Shown: positions 45,985 through 55,668 of the stretch, piece by piece
Layout: every line of letters starts with the position of its first letter
How positions within the stretch are numbered: position 1 is the first letter of the stretch
NCBI RefSeq assembly: GCF_963259705.1
Contig: NC_081844.1
Location: forward strand, 35,281,341 to 35,345,340
DNA from: Myotis daubentonii
Taxonomy: Eukaryota; Chordata; Mammalia; Chiroptera; Vespertilionidae
Direction: 5' to 3'
DNA: 64,000 nucleotides
Translations under genes and position numbers: made by a program
Notes under the pieces: model-generated
Database searches by the model: none
Seen by the model: only the letters and a program-made list of their open reading frames with translations
What the model was told of the DNA's origin: nothing

Positions 45985-47925
45985 AAGTATTTTCTTTTTA
46001 ATTTAAATTATTGTTTAAAGTATTACATGTGTCTCCTTTGTCCCCCATTGACCTCTCCCTGGCCACACCCACTCTCCAGCACATGCCCTCACCCCCTGGT
46101 TATGCTCATATGCACACCTACAAGTCCTTTGGTTGATCTCTTAACCACTCCCCTGCCTTCCCTCTGAGGTTTAACAGTCTGATGCTTCTCTGTCTCTGGA
46201 TCTCCTTTTGTTCATCAATTTATGTTGTTCATTATATTCCACAAATGAGTGAGATCATGTGATATTTATCTATCTCCAACTGGCTTATTTCACTTAGCTT
46301 AATGCTCTCCAGGTTCATCCATGCTGTTGCAAATGATAAGAGTTCTTTTTTAATAGCAGCATAGTATTCCATTGTGTAGATGTACCACAGTTTTCTAATC
46401 CGCTCATCTGCTAATGGGCATTTAGGCTGTTTCCAAATCTTAGCTATTGTAAATTGTGCTGCTATGAACATAAGGGTGCATATATCCTTTCTGATTTGTG
46501 TTTCTGATTTCTTGGGATATATTCCTAGAAGTGGAATTACTGGGTCAAATGGAAGTTCCATTTTTAATTTTTTGAGAAAATTCCATACTGTTTCCCACAG
46601 TGGCTGCACCAGTCTGCATTCCCACCAGCAGTGAAGGAGTGTTCCTTTTTTTCCATGTCCTCTCCAGCACTTGTCATTTGTTGATTTGTTGATGATAGCC
46701 ATTCTGACAGGTGTGAGATGGTACCTCATTGTCATTTTGATTTGCATCTCTCGGATGATTAGTGACATTGAGCCTTTTTTCATATCTCTTGGCCTTCCTT
46801 CTGTCTTCTTTCGAAAAGTATCTATTTAGGTACGTTGCCCATTTTTTGATTGGATTTTTTATCTTCTTTTTAAGTTGTTAGGAGTTCCTATAAATTTTGG
46901 AGATTAAACCCTTATTGGATGTAACATTGGCAAATATGTTCTCCCATGCAGTGGGTTCTCTTGTTTTCTTGATGGTTCCTTTTGCTGTACAGAAGCTTTT
47001 TATTTTGATGTTGTCCCATTTGTTTACTTTCTCCTTAGTTTCCATTGTCTGAGAAGCTGTACTGGTAAACATATTGCTACGAGATGTGTCTGATATTTTG
47101 CTGCCTATGGATTCTTCCAAGATTTTTATGGTTTCCCGTCCTATATTTAAGTCTTTTATCCATTTTGGATTTATTTTTGTGTATGGTGTAAGTTAGTGGT
47201 CTAGTTTCATTTTTTTTGCATGTATCTGTCCAATTTTCCCAACACCATTTATTGAAGAGAATATCTTGGCTCCATTGTATGCTCTTGCCTCCTTTGTCAA
47301 ATATTAATTGAGCATAGTGGTTTGGGTCGATTTCTGGGTTCTCTGTTTTATTCCATTGGTCTATATGTCTGTTCTTGTGCCAGTACCAAGCAGTTTTGAG
47401 AACAGTGGCTTTGTAATATAGCTTGATACCTGGTATTGTGATCCCTCCAACTTTGTACTTCTTTCTCAGGATTGCTGTTAGTATTTGGGGTCTTTTTTTA
47501 TTCCAGGTAAATTTTTGGAGAGTTTGTTCTAGGTCTGTGAAATATTCTGTTGGTATTTTAATGGGGATTGCATTGAATCTATAGATTGCTTTGGGTAGTA
47601 TGGACATTCTGATGATGTTGATTCTACCAATCCATGAACACAGTATATTCTTCTGCTCTAGTATGTCTTCCTCTATCTCTTTTTTCAACGTCCTGTAGTT
47701 TTCCAAGTACACGTCTTTTACTTCCTTAGTTAAGTTTATTCCTACCTATCTTAATTTTTTTGTTTCAATGGTAAATGGGATTTTTTTTAGTTTCTCTTTC
47801 TGTTAGGTTATTATTGGTGTATAAAAAAGCCATAGATTTTTGGGTGTTAAATGACTTTGGCAATGTAGCAGGATACAAAATTATTAAATCTAGTTTTTTG
47901 ATGGAGTCTTTAAGGTTTTGAAAAT
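45985..47925 (-). mobile_element. L1 retrotransposon, antisense, 5'-truncated, broken ORF2
   Basis: Reverse orientation: the 3' UTR ('cccccattgacctctccctg') at the left, then ORF2 C-terminal sequence. Minus-strand open pieces 46232-46783 and 47077-47712 carry recognisable L1 reverse-transcriptase C-terminal motifs ('[20 protein letters not shown]', '[20 protein letters not shown]'). They lie in different frames with stops between, so no protein is made. Better preserved than the neighbouring L1 at 47926. Confidence 0.93.
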
Positions 47926-48115
47926 TTTTTTAAAGTACAGTTGACATACAATATATTAGTTTTAAGTGTATAATAGTAATTAGACATTTATATAATTTAC
48001 ATAGTTATCACCATAGTAAGTCTAGTAGCCATCTGACAACATACAGAGTTATTAAAATATAATTGACTTGACATTCCTGTGACTATTTTTATAACTGGCA
48101 ATTTTTATTTTTTAA

Positions 48116-48953
48116 CTAGAGGCCCGGTGCACAAAACTTTGTACACTCGGGGGGGGGGGGGGTCCCTCAGCCCAGCCTGTGCCCTCTCGCAGTCTGGGAC
48201 CCCTCAGGAAATAACAACCTGCTGGCTTAGGCCTGCTCCCGGGTGGCAGAGGGCAGGCCCAATCCCTAGGTGCAGCCCCTGGTCGGGCTCAGAGCAGGGC
48301 CGATTGGGGAGTTGGGGCGCCGCCCCGTCATGCACAGAGCAGGGCAGATTGGGAGGTTGTGATGCCACCCTCAGTCACGCTCAGGGTAGGGCCAATTGGG
48401 GGGTTGGGGCACCGTCCCCTGTCACACTCAAGACAGGGTCGATGGGGAGGTTGCGGCGCCACCCCGTCACGCACAGAGCAGGGCCAATCAGGGGGTTGGG
48501 GCACCGCCCTCTATCACCCACAGAGCAGGGCCTATCAGGGAGTTGGGGCGCCGCCAGTCTCACACTCAGGGCAGGGCCGATGGGGAGGTTATGGCTCTAC
48601 CCCATCACACATAGAGCAGGGCCCGTAGGCGGGGGGGGGGGGTTGGGGAGCTCCCCTCTATCACCCACAGAGCAGGGCCTATCAGGGAGTTGGGGCGCCG
48701 CCAGTCTCACACTCAGGGCAGGGCCGATGGGGAGGTTATGGCTCTACCCCATCACACATAGAGCAGGGCCCGTGGGGGGGGGGGGGGGGTTGGGGAGCTC
48801 CCCCCTATCAGGCACAGAGCAGGGCTGCTCAGGGGGTTGGGGCCCCGCCCCCTATCACACACAGAGCCGCAAGGCGATCAGGGGGTTTGGGCGCTGGCCC
48901 CTGTCACGCTGATCTCGGTGCCGGGAGGCATATTACCCTTTTACTATATAGGG
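48116..48953 (-). mobile_element. HeliBat-type Helitron with internal minisatellite
   Basis: In reverse: CTAG plus 'aggcccggtgcacaaaact' (3' hairpin end, preceded by A) at the left, and 'cccttttactatataggg' (5' end) at the right. The interior is dominated by a roughly 46-bp GC-rich tandem repeat. It lies directly against a second reverse Helitron. Confidence 0.88.
48285..48925. repeat. 46-47-bp minisatellite (about 13 imperfect units) with higher-order duplication
   Basis: The unit is 'agagcagggcc.at..ggg' followed by 'agttggggcgccgcc'. The block at about 48520-48660 recurs almost exactly at about 48662-48800 (roughly 141 bp, three units). G-runs of 10-13 bases lie at about 48631 and 48775. 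One frame (48079-48912) is open for 277 codons only because the unit lacks stops. Confidence 0.92.
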
Positions 48954-49480
48954 TAGAGGCCTGGTGCATGGGTGGGGCTGGCTGGTTTGCCCTGAAGGGT
49001 GTCCTAGATCAGGGTGGGGGTCCCCACTGGGGTGCCTGGCCAGTCTGGGTGAGGGGCTGAGAGCTGTTTTCAGGCTGGGAGTGACTGAAGTTCCCAACCG
49101 CTCCTTTTTTTCTTTTCTTTTTTTTTATTCTGAGCCAGCTTTACCTTGAGGCTTGGCTCCAGCTCTTAGGCCTCCGCGGCTGAAAGTAGGTTTCTGGCCT
49201 TTGCTTACAATGTTGCGAATCTGCTGGTTGAAGTCCGGGCGGTATTTGTTACAATGTTTCTTAAACTGCCTGCTCAGAGGCCTGCAGCCGCAGGCAGGGA
49301 ACGTTGGTTTCCTCCAACGATCCTCCGTCACTGAGGCAAGCAAGCCTCATGTTAGTTTCAAGCTGCCTGGCTGCCGGCTGCCATTTTGGCTGACAGTTAA
49401 TTTGCATATCTCGCTGATTAGCCAATGAAAAGGGTAGCGGTCGTACGCCAATTACCATATTTCTCTTTTATTAGTGTAGA
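48954..49480 (-). mobile_element. HeliBat-type Helitron carrying an exon-like insert
   Basis: In reverse: 'tagaggcctggtgcatg' (3' end) at the left and 'tctcttttattagtgtaga' (5' end) at the right, followed by T. The 5' portion ('gtacgccaattaccatat', 'atttgcatatctcgctgat') matches the other Helitrons. The middle is foreign to them and includes the open frame at 49125-49343. Confidence 0.85.
49125..49343 (-). pseudogene. Possible captured gene fragment inside Helitron (72-codon open frame)
   Basis: On the minus strand this frame ends with KAGSE then TAA, and an A-rich tract starts at the stop ('gaataaaaaaaaagaaaag'). Its second half, KKHCNKYRPDFNQQIRNIV, then 'SKGQKPTFSRGGLRAGAKPQ', has the look of real coding sequence and is absent from the other Helitrons here. 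I do not recognise the protein. Helitrons of vesper bats are known to capture host exons and retrocopies, so a captured 3' gene end is plausible. It may also be chance. No function is claimed. Confidence 0.35.
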
Positions 49481-50199
49481 TTCCTTCATCTTTTTCACTC
49501 AAACCCCCTCCCATCTGGCAATCATCAGTTCTCTATGAGCTTATTTCTATTTTGGGGGTTTTTTTTGAGATTTCACATAAAAATGAAATCAGATGGTATT
49601 TGCCATGTTGTCACTAATGGGAAGGTTTTATTCTTTTTAATAGCTGAGTAATAGCCCACTGTACATATGTACCACATCTTCTTTATCCATCCTCTGTTAA
49701 TGGGCACTTAGGTTGCTTCCATAGCTTGGCTATCCTATCTAATAAAAGAGAAAAATGGTAATTGGCGTACAACGATACCCTTTTCATTAGCTAATCAGGG
49801 CTATATGCAAATTAACTGCCAACTAAGATTGGCAGTTAACTGCCAACAAGATGGCGGTTAATTTGCATATGTAGGCACAATGCAGGGAGGCGAAAGGGAA
49901 AGCAGGAAGAAGCCCCCTGCCACTGACAGTGATCGGAAACCCAGGGGGGAGCTAAGAGCTGGGGGGCAGGGCCAAGGCGGCCCTGGGCCCTTTGCTGCCC
50001 TGGCCAGTGATAGCAGGAAGTAGGGGTGGAGCCAGCAATGGGAGCTGGGCACGGTCGAAGCTGGCAGTCCCGGGAGCTAGGGGTCCCTTGCCTGGGCCTA
50101 ATGCGAAGCCCACGATCGCGGGGCCGCTGCAGCTGCGGGTCCCTGCTGCCCGAGCCGGATGCCTCAGCCAGAGGCGTTAGGCCTGGGCAGGGGCGGAGC

Positions 50200-50760
50200 C
50201 TGCAACGCGGGGAGCTGGGGGTCCCCTGCCCAGGCCTGACACCTCTGCTGGAGGCCTCAGGCCTGGTCAAGGGGCCGATCCGGTGATTGGTCATCGGAGG
50301 GTGATGAGGGTCAACTCCTCTGGCCGAGGGAGGCATCAGGCCTGGGTAGGGGGCGGAGCCGGGGATTGGGGGGATATGATGGTCCCCTTGCCCAGGCCTG
50401 AAGCCTGGGTCAGAGGCGTCAGGCTTGGGCGGGAGGTGGAGCCAGCGATCAGAGGGAGATGGGGGTCCCCTGCCCAGGCATGATTCCTGGGCCAGAGGCC
50501 TCAGGCCTGGGCGGGGGCCAGAGCCAATGAGCAGGGGGAGATGGGGGTCCCCTGTCCAAGCCTGACACCTCTGGCGGAGGCGTCAGGCCTGGGCAAGGGG
50601 CCGATCAGGCGATCGGAGGGTGATGGGGGTCTACGCCTCTGGCCAAGGCATCAGGCCTGGGCTAGGGGCAGAATCAGTGATGGGGGGAAATGAGGGTCCC
50701 CTGCCCAGGCCTGACGCCTCTGTCAGAGGCATCAGGCCTGGGCAAGGGGCCGATCCTGCG
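50200..50760. repeat. Hairpin-bearing imperfect tandem repeat in Helitron (about 85-bp period)
   Basis: Each unit contains 'ggtcccctgcccaggcctga' and a self-complementary core such as 'cctgacgcctctgtcagagg'. About six to seven units are visible here; the sister copy (about 3940-4380) has fewer and the 460-bp copy has one. Confidence 0.85.
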
Positions 50761-50836
50761 ATTGGAGGGTGATGGGGGTCAACGCCTGAGGGCTCCCAGT
50801 ATGTGAGAGGGGGTTAGGCTGGGCTGAGGGACACTC

Positions 50837-50842
50837 CACACA

Positions 50843-50880
<38 letters not shown>
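50837..50880. repeat. (CA)n microsatellite within Helitron 3' part
   Basis: CA dinucleotides with one TA interruption, at the same place where the other Helitrons carry a C-run or a short (CA)n. Confidence 0.95.
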
Positions 50881-50883
<3 letters not shown>

Positions 50884-51743
50884 AGTGCATGAATTTCGTG
50901 CACCGGGCCCCTAGTTGTAAATAATGCTGCAATGAGCATAGGGGAGCGTATCTTTTCAAATAAGTGTTTTGGATTTCTTTAGATAAACACCCAGAAGTGG
51001 AATTTCTAGGTCATATGGTAGTTCTATTTTTAATTTTGGGGGGCATCTCATTACTGTTTTCCATAGTGGCTACATCATTTTATAGTTCTAACAGTGCACA
51101 AGGATTCCCTTTTCTCCATATCCTCTCCAACACTTGTTGATTTATTGATGATAGCTATTCTGACAGGTGTCAGGTGATATACCTTATTGTGGTTTTAATT
51201 TGCATTTCCCTGATGACTAGTGATTTTGAACATCTTTTAATATGTCTTTTGGCCATTTGTATGTCCTCTTGAGAGAAATACCGATTTTTAGTTTCTCTGC
51301 TCATTTTTTAGTCACATTGAGTTCCTTAAATATTTGAATATTAACTCTTTATCATATGTATCATTGGTGACTATCTTCTCCCATTCAGTGGATTGTCTTT
51401 TTTGTTGATGATGGTTTTCTTTGCTGTGCAAAAGCTCTATAGTTCAATATCAAACATTTGTTTTTTCTTTTGTTTCCCTTGCCCAAGGAGAGATATAGCT
51501 AAAAATATGTATGTTACTAAGAGCGATTTCGGATTGTTTACTGCCTGTTTTCTTCTATGATTCCGGGTCTTAGATTTAAGTATTGAATCCATTTTGAGTT
51601 TATTCTTGCATGTAGTAAAAGAAAGTGGTCCAGTTTCATGCTTTTGCATGTGTCTCTCCAGTTTTCCTAACACTATTTATTTAAGAGATTATCTTTACCC
51701 CCTTGTATACTGGTATATTCTTGCCTCCTTTGTCATAGATTAA

Positions 51744-52368
51744 CACTAGATTGCCCAAGGAAGTCATTTTGACTGCTTTTTAATTTCAATTAGAAAAACA
51801 ATTATGTATATAAGGACACAATGTCTTAGAATTTTGTGACTTTTTGTACAACATATAAATGCGTTTATTAATAATTGTAGTTACCTCCCCCCTCCTTCAT
51901 TTCCGGTATATATATGTGTGTTATACCTATATTGCCCAAAAGCAGTCATTTTGACTGCTTGGGAAATTTTAAATAATCAAATGACTCTTATTATTGAATT
52001 GAGTAAATTTCTTATATGACCAGTTCAGCCCTGTATTGAAATAACAGTTTTCATTTTTTTCGATTACCGTCACATGATAACATACAAGTACATGATAAAT
52101 TGTCGATACTTGATAAGTTGCAGTTGCTCAATAAGCTAAACTAGTACTTGTTATTCAAATCTTTATGCAGTGATACTTGTTCTAATAAGTTGTTTATTTT
52201 ATTTCTTTTGCGCCCTAAATTCATGAAAGAAATGTCGAATAGAAGTGAGTTATTGGAAAAGCTAAGGAACATAAGTGAAGAGTGCTCCGATATTATTCTT
52301 TCACAATGCAGTCATTTTGACTGCTTTTGGGCAATATAGGTATATACTAAGTTTCAGTCTTTCTAGTG
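51744..52368. mobile_element. piggyBac-like non-autonomous element (625 bp) at TTAA
   Basis: Flanked by TTAA at 51740-51743 and 52369-52372. The ends 'cactagattgccc' and '...tctagtg' are inverted. The palindrome GCAGTCATTTTGACTGC lies close to the left end (51761-51776, first base changed) and, with a 37-bp inverted repeat, at 51922-51958 and 52308-52324. The unequal spacing of terminal and subterminal repeats is the piggyBac arrangement. Near the right end a short plus-strand frame (MSNRSELLEKLRNISEECSD) could be a leftover transposase start. No complete transposase. Confidence 0.85.
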
Positions 52369-52684
52369 TTAAGTGAGCATATCAGTTTAGGTTGATTTCT
52401 AGGCTCTCTATTCTGTTCCATTGATCTCTGTGTTTGTTTTTATGCCAGTACCTTGCTGTTTTGCTTACTATAGCCTGTGGTATAGTTTGATGTCAGGTAG
52501 CAGGATACATCCAACTTTGTTCTTCTTTCTCAAGATTATTTTGGCTATTCGGGGTCTTTTGTGGTTCCATATAAATTTTAGGGCTATTCTAGTTCTGTGA
52601 AAAAAATCCATTAGTATCTTACAGGATTTGCATTGAATCTGTAGATTGCTTTGGGTAGTATGGACATTTTAATGGTGTTAATTC

Positions 52685-52802
52685 ATAATCCTTTTGCTGG
52701 TGGAGGACTTTGCCTCAGTGTTGATGAAAACACAGTCTCTGTGAAGTTCATTTAGAGTGAAGCACAGTAAAGCAAAGCACAATAAAACGTGGTATGCCTG
52801 GA
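52685..52802. mobile_element. Tigger-type terminal fragment
   Basis: 'gcaaagcacaataaaacgtg' followed by 'gtatgcctg' is a recognisable Tigger-family end. Short fragment. Confidence 0.6.
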
Positions 52803-52890
52803 CAGTAAATCTGCAAGCATTTATTGCATGTTGATTACATGCTAGACACTGTACTGTGCTAAGTCCTAATGATGGACATCATTGACTTCA

Positions 52891-53014
52891 AAGAACTTAA
52901 TTCTAGGACAGTATGGAGGTGCCCCCCAAAATGAAATAAAACACAGCAATAAGAACTTAATTCTAGGAGGGGAGGTAGACAGTATGGAGATGCCTCCAGA
53001 GTGAAATAAAGCAT
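52891..53014. repeat. 60-bp tandem duplication (two units)
   Basis: 'aagaacttaattctagga' starts at 52891 and again at 52951. Both units continue with 'cagtatggag.tgcc' and 'tgaaataaa.ca', with small indels between them. Confidence 0.85.
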
Positions 53015-53248
53015 GAATACCAAAACAATAGACCAGCTAGCATCAAGACGGGGTTATGAATCCCAGCTTCTTTTTGGATAGGGAAAGGTCATTTGTGGCA
53101 GGAACTAAAGCTGAAGGGCAAACCAGACTGGGCATGAAAGGCTGTATATCAGGCCGAGAAATTTGAGCTTTATCTTGGGACTCGCCCTTAGCAATTTTAA
53201 ATGGGAGAGTAGCATAGTCTGATCTACCCCCCCTGAATTGATTTTTTT

Positions 53249-53459
53249 AATCCTCACCCAACGATATTTTTCCATTGATCCTTAGAACAGAAGGGTAGAG
53301 AGAGATACATTGATTGGTTGCTTCCCACATGAGTCCCAACCGGAGCCAGGGATCAAACCTGTATCCCGGGTACATGCCCTTGACTTGGAATCAAATCAAA
53401 CTTATGACCCTTTGGTGCGCTGGCTGCCGCTCTAACCACTGTACAACCCCAGCCAGGGC
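53249..53459 (-). mobile_element. Ves SINE (older)
   Basis: Reverse copy: 'tttttccattgatccttag', 'tacattgattggttgcttcc', and a head ending 'caaccccagccagggc'. The flanks share 'tgatttt' only, a decayed duplication. Confidence 0.85.
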
Positions 53460-54528
53460 TGATTTTAAATGGTGACGTGACCTCATGTGTTTATCAGTTG
53501 CTGCCCTTAAGCTGACATGCCAGTTGTAATATTTTCAGTAAGAGAAAACTCAAAATGGCATAAAGTCACCGTGGAGGAACCTTGAAGATATAGTGAGATA
53601 AACCAGTCACAAAAGGACAAATACGTATGATCCCACTTACAAGAGGTTCCTACAGTAACCAAATTCATAGGGACAGAAAGTAGAATGGTGGTTGCCAGAG
53701 ACGGACGGGGAAGGATTGGGGTATGGAGTGTGTTTTACAAGATGAAGAGTTCTGGAGATGGCGGTGGTGAGGGTTGCACTGCAATGTAAATGTACTTAAT
53801 ACCACTATACTGTACACTTGAAATTGGTTAAAATGGTAAATGTTATCTATTTTACCACAGTACAAAAAATTGGCTCCCAAAGTGGCTTAAACTAACTGGA
53901 AAACATTATTTCATAACAACTTCATCGTCAGAGTAGCTTCAGGGTTAGGCGAATTCATGGTTTCAGCGGTAGCAATAAGAGACCCAGGTTGTCTTCATCT
54001 GTCTGCTCTGCCATCCTCCACAGGCAGGTCCCCTTGCAAGACATCTGCCCTGGTAGAAATTACTTTCCAGCACGACAGCCATGAAGAGAGACCGTCTTTC
54101 TCCATCTCTCTTTTTAAGACTAAGAAAGGCTTCCAGAGTCCCGTATTGCTCAGCATCTGCATTTGAACATCTAACAGCCATTTCAGCAGCATGGCCCGCA
54201 CCGAGCTCCCGATGTCCTCCTACATCCCTCCTCCTCACTGTCTTTCCAGTCTCATAGTGGCAAGTTCTCTTCTCTCCAAACCCTCCCATCACTCAGGCTA
54301 AAAACCTTTGGGTCATTTTGGACCCCTCTCCTTATGTCAGACCCTATATACTTCAACAAATTATTTTCTTTTGACCCTGCCTTAAAAATGTTTCCAGACT
54401 CCGCCTACTTTTCACCACCATGACTTTGCTCTGAGCCACTTCCATATCTTCCTGGATTATCGCAGTAGTTTAACCGGTCTCACTGTTTCTGCCCTTGATC
54501 ACCTATTCATTGAAAAAAAATATTGGAG

Positions 54529-54743
54529 CCCTAACCGGTTTGGCTCAGTGGATAGAGCATCGGCCTGTGGACTGAAAGGTCCTAGGTTCGGTCAAGGGCA
54601 TGTACCTTAGTTGTGGGCACATCCCCAGTAGAGGGTGTGCAGGAGGCAGCTGATCGATGTTTCTCTCTCATCGATGTTTCTAACTCTCTATCCCTCTCCC
54701 TTCCTCTTTGTAAAAAATCAATAAAATATATTTTTTTAAAAAA
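54529..54743 (+). mobile_element. Ves SINE (young subtype)
   Basis: 'ccctaaccggtttggctcag', paired 'atcgatgtttct' motifs, 'aatcaataaaatatat' tail. Target duplication 'gaaaaaaaatattggag' (54512) against 'gaaaaaatattggag' (54744), differing only in the A-run. An 8-base gap in the B-box region ('ggttcggtcaag') is a small deletion. Confidence 0.95.
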
Positions 54744-55485
54744 GAAAAAATATTGGAGTTTTTAAATATGTGCCAGGTATTGCTCCTGGTCCTAGCAGTT
54801 CTGCAGTGACTAGAACAGATCAAACTCCCTGACCTCTTGGAGCTTTCTTTCATTCTGTTCTCAAAACAGCAGTCAGACTGATTTCTTTCAAATACAGTAT
54901 AAGTCAGTCATGTCTCTCCTTTGATCAAAATCCTTCGTTTCACCTGCCCATGCTAATACTATCTACCTGTAACTGAAGATGAGGAAAAGTCGGGTTTTAA
55001 CATTGACGTTCCTGTGCTCTATTAAATGCTGCTATGCCACAGAGCCTAGTTCAGTTTGAATGTGGAATTTCAAGTGGGAGAAGGGGAAAGGGAAGAATCG
55101 TTTCTAGCAGGTAGGACTCTAGAAGTAGAAAGCACTGCACTGAATGACTCCAGAGGCATCTGTGTGATAGAGTGATCATTCTGCCTCTCTTCCTGCTCCT
55201 CCTGCCTTCTTTCACATAATTCTTTGGGCAAAATAGAGCTTTTAAAACATATTGAAACCTCTGTTAAATGGATGTTTTTTAAATTGAGATATAACATACA
55301 TGCAATAAAATACATTTTAAGTGTACTGCTTAATTAGTTTGTGCATGTGTATGTTCCCATGTAACTACTAATTCAGATCAAGATACATTTTGAGAACTCT
55401 CAGTCCTTATTATCTTCCAAATGTAACCAATATTCTAATTTCTGTCACCATAAAATTACTTTTGCCTTTATCTGATGGAATTTTT

Positions 55486-55668
55486 TTTTTTTTTTAATGC
55501 TCACCCAAGGTTATTTTTTCCATTGATTTTTAGAGCGAGTGGAAGGCAGGGAGGAGGGGGAGACAGGGAGATACATAGATTGCATGTACCCTGGCCAGGG
55601 CAAGGATTTAACCTGGGAATCAAACCCTTAGGCCAACCCTCTATCCACTGAGCCAAACTGGTCAGGGC
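55486..55668 (-). mobile_element. Ves SINE (older)
   Basis: Reverse copy: 'ttttttccattgatttttag', GA-rich body, head 'gagccaaactggtcagggc'. Flanks 'gatggaattttt' and 'caatggaatctttt' are a decayed duplication. Confidence 0.88.

Larger units (their letters stand above)
49733..50914 (+). mobile_element. HeliBat-type Helitron (1182 bp), sister of 3437-4484
   Basis: Starts TCCTATCTAATAAAAGAG after an A inside an L1 and ends 'gtgcaccgggcccCTAG' before T. The first 250 bp nearly match 3437-4484. It is longer mainly because it has more hairpin-bearing repeat units in 50200-50760 and a (CA)n tract at 50837-50880. No coding capacity. Confidence 0.96.
47926..52690 (-). mobile_element. Older L1, antisense, split by three Helitrons and a piggyBac-like element
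   Basis: Pieces at 47926-48115, 49481-49732, 50915-51739 and 52373-52690 read continuously as reverse L1 3' UTR and ORF2. Removing the Helitron at 49733-50914 rejoins 'agcttggcta' with 'ttgtaaataatgctgc', the usual L1 text. No reading frame survives. Confidence 0.85.

Noticed and set aside
46232..46783. 183-codon minus-strand frame
   Set aside because: C-terminal part of the same broken L1 ORF2.
47077..47712. 211-codon minus-strand frame with reverse-transcriptase-like sequence
   Set aside because: It is a decayed piece of L1 ORF2; adjoining pieces are in other frames with stops, so it is not a functional gene.
48079..48912. 277-codon open frame, the longest in the window
   Set aside because: It is a GC-rich minisatellite inside a Helitron. 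All repeats of the unit translate alike, and other frames and the opposite strand are also open, so this is composition and not a gene.
48285..48925. Regular repeats resembling a CRISPR array
   Set aside because: Units are contiguous and imperfect with no unique spacers, in a mammalian intron inside a Helitron.
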